From: Diospyros lotus
Taxonomy: Eukaryota; Streptophyta; Magnoliopsida; Ericales; Ebenaceae
DNA: 64,000 nt
Direction of reading: 5' to 3'
Assembly (NCBI RefSeq): GCF_014633365.1
Contig: NC_068338.1
Coordinates: forward strand, 10,984,616-11,048,615
The position numbers were made by a program, and so were the translations under genes. The stretch's first letter is position 1; every line of letters starts with the position of its first letter. Shown piece by piece: positions 58,489 to 64,000 of the stretch. The notes under the pieces were generated by a model. It was not told the origin of the DNA, did no database searches, and saw only the letters and a list, made by a program, of their open reading frames with translations.

Positions 58489-59444
58489 GTGGTGTTGTAG
58501 GAACTGACTTGGAAGGTACTCTATTTAGAAGGTATATTGCAGTAAGAAGGGCATGACCCCATAGGAACAATGGTAAGTCGGAATAACTTAACATGCTTCG
58601 GACCATATCTAATAGAGTCCGATTCCTCCTTTCTGAAACCCCGTTCAGTTGAGGTGTTCCTGGTGGAGTGTGTTGTCAAATAATACCCGAGACTTTAAGA
58701 AAATCTTCAAACTCGTGACTTAGATATTCGCCTCCACGATCTGATCGTAAGGCTTTTATCTTTTTGCCAGTTTGATTTTCTACTTCAGCTTTAAAATCTT
58801 TGAACATTTTAAAAGATTCAGATTTATGTCTCATAAGATAAACATATCCATATATCATCTGTAAAAGTTATGAAATATTGATAACCCCCTCGGGCCATTA
58901 CATTAATTGGCCCACATACATCAGAATGTATGAGTCCCAACAATTCTGTAACTCTAACTCCTTGTCCAACAAATGGTGATTTGGTCATTTTTCCTAGGAT
59001 ACAAGATTCACATGTTGGATAAGGTTCAGAACCCAATGGGCCAAGAAGCCCATCTTTCTCCAACCTAGTGATTCTATCATCCCCTATATGACCTAATCGA
59101 TGATGCCACAGAATTTTGGGATTTGGGTTATCCCTTTGTCTCTTGTTATTATTCAATACACGCAGATTTTTATCATTATCAACAGTTACATTCAAAATGT
59201 AAAGACCATTGACAAAATTACCAGAAGCAATCAATTTATTTCCAAAATAAATCTCACAAACATTATTTTTAAAAGAAAATTCATAATTCTCTTTCACTAA
59301 AGCAGGAATAGAAATAATGTTCTTAAAAGCTCCAGGTACACATAAACAATTGTTTAAAACTAAACTATGTCCACGCAATAAAGATAAAGTAATAGTGCCA
59401 ATAGCTGTGGCTGCAACTCTTGCCCCGTTTGCCACCTTCAGCAC
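58409..59444 (-). pseudogene. Copia integrase, broken
   Basis: The frame from 59444 holds the protease end and then the HHCC finger: LWHHRLGHIGDDRITRLEKD and CESCILGKMTKSPF (about 58985-59110), followed by HSDVCGPINVMARGGYQYF with the first catalytic Asp. A frameshift near 58850 leads to GYVYLMRHKSESF and ALRSDRGGEYLSHEF with the second Asp, then a TGA near 58676, then [20 protein letters not shown] with the catalytic Glu at 58631-58633. Another frame change near 58420-58480 joins the RT frame. All DDE residues are readable but no product is possible. Confidence 0.92.
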
Positions 59445-59449
59445 GATCT

Positions 59450-59710
59450 CATCATCTGCGAGCCTTCTACTTTGCTCCAGATCCTATACAGAAGCACAAA
59501 CATGAGTTGTTGCTCCAGAATCTAGAATCCATAAAGTAGAACAATGAGCAATGGAAAAATACTCGTGAACTATCATCATACCTTCCGCTTCCTTCTTCAA
59601 GGAACTGAGGTAGTCTTTGCAGTTCCTCTTCAAGTGCCCGTCCTTGCCACAGTGGAAACATTTTCCTTTGGCAACAGCTTTTCCCTTCTTCTTACTTATT
59701 GTCTTAGCCC
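59450..59710 (-). pseudogene. Copia Gag zinc knuckle and protease active site
   Basis: The minus-strand frame shared with gag reads CFHCGKDGHLKRNC (59619-59660; CX2CX4HX4C) and then WILDSGATTHVC with the protease Asp in DSG (59516-59524). A TAG lies near 59710 and another near 59486, before DLEQSRRLADDEIVLKVANG. The zinc knuckle binds element RNA; the protease would process the polyprotein. The region is too short to appear as a long open frame. Confidence 0.88.
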
Positions 59711-59711
59711 C

Positions 59712-60284
59712 CTATGGTACTTGCGTGGCTTTTTTCTTGCCTTTCCCTTTCCTAGTCTTACTGGAAGAGGTAACAGCCATCACAGTACCCGATTTCATGT
59801 TGCTCTGTGCCGTAATAAGCATATTCATTAACTCTGTCAGAGTACACTCTATTTTATTCATATAGAAATTTGATATGAAATATCCATACGAATCTGGCAA
59901 AGATTGAAGGATCAAATCAATTTAGAGGTGAGGATTCAACTCATCCCCCAAATTTGCATATAGGCGTGTGATGATAGAGTACGCTTCAGGCATATTTGCA
60001 TATTGACGCTGTAATTCACTACTCATTGAAACAAGCATGTAACTCCTAGTGGTGAGATCATCATCTCGCCACTTAGTAAGAGTATCTTGCTCCTCTTGAG
60101 TAATGTTTTGAGGAATACTTTCCCCTCCATCATCATTAGCAGGCACAAGTACAGGAGCATCCAATACATAAGTAATTTTTTCCAAGTTCAAAATCAGTTT
60201 CAAGTTTAAGAGCCAATCATTGAAATTTGGTCCAGTTAATTGGTGCTTGTCAAGATTTCTTGTAAGTGGGTGCAATGAAGCCAT
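59712..60284 (-). pseudogene. gag: Copia gag, N-terminal and central part
   Basis: Starts MASLHPLTRNLDKHQLTG at 60284, followed by NFNDWLLNLKLIL and EKITYVLDAP, the usual copia Gag opening. One TAA near 59922 separates it from the same-frame continuation SLPDSYGYFISNFYMN and LTELMNMLITAQSN, then a basic KGKGKKKA segment before the zinc knuckle. The start was chosen as the first Met before the conserved opening. Gag forms the virus-like particle; here it is interrupted by nonsense codons. Confidence 0.9.
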
Positions 60285-61555
60285 TTGATGTATCTGCAGA
60301 AAATAAATAGATTATTAGATATCTTGTTTTCCTTAACTATTTGATTTTGGTCTTTAAATCAAACAGTGCCTCCCACTAAGTTTATCAGATTCCTTACTCC
60401 CAATGAAGGAAAATGCGAATTCACGTTGGCATGAATTCTAGTGGGTATTTGGATTCTTATCAAACTTATTATTCCTCACATAATAGATTCTTGGAATAAT
60501 AAATTCAAAAAGTGGACAACTCTTGTCCAGTACATCTCATGTACGGCCCAAATATTATTTTGGCTCCCAGTCCAATGTACCTCACATAATAGTTTCTTGG
60601 AAATTGAACGTGGTTAAATTATACCATCACGCTGACAAGTCTGCACAGTTGAATATCGATCCCCTCACATAATAGGTTCTTGGGTCTAAATATTTGTGCA
60701 TTCCCATCTCATCAAATGATAAATAGAAATTAAAAACATTTTAACCAGTGTGCAACCCCTATGTATCCATAGCCGGTCAACACACGAATCAAAATGCCCT
60801 AATCTCTACCGTGATGGAGAGCCCCGATTAAATTGCCTTAACTCTTAAGGTCTAATCGGTTACAATTTAATTTTATAAATATGAGAGATTTTTGGTCTAA
60901 TTTTTAGGTCTCACTTTACACATGCAACTTTTTAATCATCATACATCAACTATGTAAAATAAACATTGCATAAAGTAGTCGACATGGTCATGAACTCAAA
61001 CATGCATTCTAGGCACGATTCCAGCCATTGGAAATGTGCGGTGCATACGTGGGTGCATAAAAGGAAAACTGCTTACAACTATTACAAGCATAACCCATTT
61101 ACATAAGGTCTTCGTTTCTTCGATTATTTCACCTTTGATGACTCTATTCCACGTCATGCCTCCATTGATTGAATCATCGCTTTTGCATTTACTATAAACT
61201 ACTTTTACAATAGAATAAAAGCGAAAATAAAATTAAACAATTAATTTTACAACCGTTATCCAAAAACGGCAAATCTTGGCACGTAGACCATCAAATAAAA
61301 CAATTCATACATCCACACAACACATACATCATCTATGTAGTGTCCTAAGTCCATGACCAATACCGATATGCGACACGACATTCACTACATCCTATTTAAC
61401 AATTAAAAGCACATTATAAAATTTATCTAATTGTCAGACATGTGTATAACATTTATACCTTAAGTGCTTTGAAAAATAATAATTTAAATTTTTTTTTTTG
61501 AAATTAAATTTGCTGGAAAACATTAAAAATAAATTAAAAAACAAAAATGGAAAAA
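60285..61555 (-). mobile_element. Non-coding DNA upstream of copia gag: leader and possible 5' LTR
   Basis: AT-rich and without a coding signal. A phrase containing CTCACATAATAG and TTCTTGG recurs three times (about 60470, 60590 and 60660), giving a loose internal repeat of about 60-120 bp. No primer site complement next to a CA-ending LTR was found, so the LTR border remains open. A T-run lies at about 61487-61500. Confidence 0.5.
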
Positions 61556-61870
61556 GGGGGGGGCGCCGCCCGCGCGCGTGCAAGTGCGGCCGTGCGCTGC
61601 AACGCGCGCCATGGGCGCACGTGCGTGGCCGCCCGTGCAAGGCACGCGGCCATGCAGGCCGCGTGCACGAGGCCAGTGACCTGGCTGATGAGCCCGGCCA
61701 AGGCCGCGCTCGCGGGCCAGGCCCGCAGCCCAGCTAAGGGGACGCGGGCCCAGCCCACGTCGAGGGGGCACACGCCGCCCTAGGCGGCCGCGGGGCATGC
61801 CCGCGTCGTGCACCCCTCGCCACCTCTTTAGGCGGTGGTCCCTCTTCCAGGTGGCTGCCCAACAGCCACC
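61556..61870. other. GC-rich island of about 280 bp
   Basis: A sharp change to very high GC with many GCGCGC and GGCC motifs (61556-61830), between AT-rich leader and the gypsy LTR at 61871. Open frames on both strands here are alanine-, arginine- and proline-rich artefacts of composition. It may be a GC-rich R/U5 segment of the copia LTR; the gypsy LTRs in this window have shorter GC-rich leaders. Confidence 0.55.
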
Positions 61871-64000
61871 TGTAACGACCCGCTCCCACTTACGGCGTCA
61901 CCGGTAAATAATCGACCTGATTACTCACCCGACAAACGACGACTGAAGGGTTAGACTATGTTTCAATAGGAAACGCCCTAGGTGGGAACTAGGCTTCGTC
62001 CTTCCCTTCTCTCCACTCGGGAATCGGTCCTAACTCAATCAAGAAAACACAGCGGACCGAGACCCGAAACTTAAGTGAGCTTCACCTCTCTTCAGCTGGC
62101 CCCATAGCAAGCCAGAGGTGACCCAGGCACAAGGCTAGCATACAAACACTTCGCTGAGTATTTGGGGATTTATGAGAACGTACCTTGCTAATCCTGACTC
62201 GGTCCGAAACTTAGCTTTACCGACTATGCCACATTCAACAAGCAATCTCACAATCATCTATCACACTATGATGATTACAACAATTAGATACATTTAAGCT
62301 CAATAACATAGACATTTACTCACAAGGGCATACATACACCACGCCCCCTGGCTACATACAAGTAATATTAAAAATACATAACTTGGGCAACTCAACTAGT
62401 CGCCACAACGGCCTCCTGGCGCCATCCCTGCTTGCATCCAGACTTGCATCATCTACACATGAGGTAAAACCTTATGAGTCATAAAGACTTAGTAAGGGTG
62501 CAATGCATGTAAATATGAATATAATCATGTTTATGTATGCCAATGCATGCAAATGAGGCTAGGCTCACACATCCTCACAACCCTCCAAGGTTTGAGGCAT
62601 CAACCTATCAGCCCCCACCACTAGTCCTCCTTAAGGCCATAGGTCCACTAGAGCTTGCATCACACAAGATATAACCACTACATGCCAATGCAACATAAAA
62701 ACATTATCAAACACATTTACCAACTTGCAAGGCCACCTCCACATGGGGCCATCCCTTACCTGGCTCGAAGCCTCATCCCTGCCTCGGTGAGAACGCCTAC
62801 CCGAACTCCGAGCTCTTCTAGGATCACCGCCTCCCCGGTTGAACCTAAATACCAATCATACAAAAATCCCAACTCCATTAACCTTCGGCATTAAACCAAT
62901 GCCCTCAACTACGCTGCACATCACCAAAATCATCCATTAACTAATTTCAAATAACCCCCACACAGGGTTTAATCCAACTAATATTACATAATTCATTATC
63001 TCGCATAATGAAAATAATTAAATTAATTTACCTCAATTAATTTCAAAGAAATAATTAATTACCTCATTCAATTGGAAGGAAAAATCGGCTAATCGCCCAC
63101 GCCGACGTTGCTTCCGGAGCTACCATCACATGCCCGAAATCCCATTCTCGAGCTTTCGGTATGCTCTACGAGCCTCAATATAATTTCCAGGACTTTTCCC
63201 CAATTTTTTGGAATTTTTCGGGATTTTTCCCTATTTTTCTAGATTTTCTTTTTTTTTTATTTCTTTTCTATTTTTTTTTCTCTTTAATTTCTTTCTTTCT
63301 CCCTGATTCTTCTCCCGCGCGGCACTATTCCTCCTCCTTTTTCCTTCAGCCGGGCCTCCTCCTTCTCTCACTCGCTCTACATTAGCGGCTGGCCCTTGAC
63401 GGCCACCCCCGCTGCTGTCACCATTAATGTCGGCCATTGCCGACGGCACGGAGACCACCGCCACTGGCCGGACTTCCTCTCGAGCGCACCAGTGCGCTGC
63501 AACACCATCACGACCGGCCACCATTGTTGTTTCAGCTTCGTCCAAACATCACTGTTGGCCAAACGGCCTGCTGCCTGCTAATCGCGACCCTCCACTGGTT
63601 GCCTCGGCCTCGGCCTCCATAGTTGCGCCTCCAAGCTCCAGCACCGCAGCTATGGCTGATCGGCCTTCAACCGCTACCGCCTTTGTTCGCTACAACAGCC
63701 ATCCCAGGCCGGGCACTGCTCGGCCCTCCAACTAGCCATAATCGGCTCTCTCTCTTGCTCACAAACTCTCTCCTCTCGGCCATAGCTCTCTCTCGATCTC
63801 TCTCATTCTTTGTTTCGGCCATCAAACGACAGCCATGGTTGCTGCCTTCGGTTAGCACATCCGGCCAGCATCTCTCTCTCGCAAGCTCTCACTCGCAATC
63901 TCTCTCTCAATTGCTCGAATTCTCTCTGCCTAGCTCTCTGTTTTTAAATTCAAAATTTGAATTTGAAATGGAAGCAGCAAGCAACTCACGCTCCCTCATA
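61871..64000 (-). mobile_element. Gypsy-type LTR, minus strand, cut by the window edge
   Basis: Starts TGTAACGACCCGCTCC in plus orientation, which is the 3' end of a minus-strand LTR like that of 34877-36803 and of Cassandra. Both this and the solo LTR share an AGTAAGGGT segment followed by CATG and GCAAATGCA-like phrases. Further right are a T-rich run (63230-63300) and a CT-rich region with many TCTCTCTC repeats (63750-63930), which on the other strand is a GA-rich leader common in plant LTRs. Open frames at 63.4-63.7 kb are low-complexity and lack domains. Whether this is a solo LTR or part of a full element lies outside the window. Confidence 0.7.

Larger units (their letters stand above)
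56621..61870 (-). mobile_element. Ty1/copia retrotransposon, 3'-truncated and decayed
   Basis: On the minus strand the order is gag (60284 down), zinc knuckle, protease, integrase, RT, RNase H (to 56621). Integrase before RT is diagnostic for Ty1/copia. The element is cut in the RNase H C-terminus, so the last about 30 residues, polypurine tract and 3' LTR are gone. The stretch 60285-61870 should hold leader and 5' LTR, but I could not identify LTR borders or a primer site. At least six in-frame stops and two frameshifts make it a fossil. The lineage within copia is not assigned. Confidence 0.88.

Noticed and set aside
59467..59661. 64-codon minus-strand frame over the copia zinc knuckle
   Set aside because: It is an out-of-frame reading; the true frame gives CFHCGKDGHLKRNC and WILDSGATTHVC.
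61498..61813. Several 78-96-codon frames on both strands
   Set aside because: They are alanine-, arginine- and proline-rich by-products of the GC-rich island.
63161..63858. Open frames near the right edge that might be a host gene
   Set aside because: Low-complexity serine-, alanine- and threonine-rich or phenylalanine-rich translations from CT- and T-rich DNA inside a minus-strand LTR; no domain.

Overview
This is flowering-plant nuclear DNA from repeat-rich, gene-free heterochromatin, most likely centromeric or pericentromeric. I found no convincing host gene. The evidence is a large AT-rich tandem satellite, chromovirus-type Ty3/gypsy and Ty1/copia LTR retrotransposons, 5S-derived Cassandra-like TRIM elements, and nested insertions with 5-bp target duplications. 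The species cannot be named from the sequence.

Layout. A roughly 189-bp satellite occupies 1-800, 17021-18267, 20274-34876, 36804-51608 and 53573-56620, about 34.5 kb or some 180 monomers. It was probably one array that insertions cut into pieces. The insertions are: (1) a Ty3/gypsy chromovirus (gypsy A, 801-17020, plus strand, target duplication GATTG); (2) a 2.0-kb solo-LTR-like element (18268-20273, TGTTT); (3) a 1.9-kb gypsy-type solo LTR on the minus strand (34877-36803, CTTGA); (4) a 1.96-kb LTR-like element (51609-53572, probable TCATC). The array ends at 56620 against a 3'-truncated, decayed Ty1/copia on the minus strand (coding remains 56621-60284, leader and unresolved LTR to about 61870). 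From 61871 to the right edge lies another minus-strand gypsy-type LTR, cut by the window end.

Inside the 5' LTR of gypsy A sits a 7.1-kb composite (1264-8369) flanked by ATTAG duplications. In order it holds a forward Cassandra-like LTR-internal-LTR plus a second primer binding site, a second gypsy (gypsy B) lacking its 5' LTR, gag and start of protease but with a nearly intact protease-RT-RNase H-integrase region, the gypsy B 3' LTR, and a complete Cassandra in reverse. The intact 3' LTR of gypsy A shows the empty site with one ATTAG, so the composite behaves as a single insertion with the same LTR end (the U3 side) at both borders.

The satellite is organised in higher-order repeats. Marker monomers recur at about 2642, 2076 and 2643 bp (14, 11 and 14 monomers) between 22.5 and 29.9 kb, and at 12-, 6-, 12-, 6-, 11-, 11- and 12-monomer spacing between 32.8 and 48.0 kb. 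Four element insertions and the array-edge junction all fall within less than half of the monomer.

Functionally, the coding sequences present are retrotransposon polyprotein remains: gypsy A and the copia are dead, and gypsy B pol is nearly open but truncated at 5'. The Cassandra copies carry no protein but keep a 5S rRNA-type internal promoter region, a tRNA-Met primer site and a polypurine tract, and their LTR ends resemble those of the gypsy elements, which fits mobilisation in trans.
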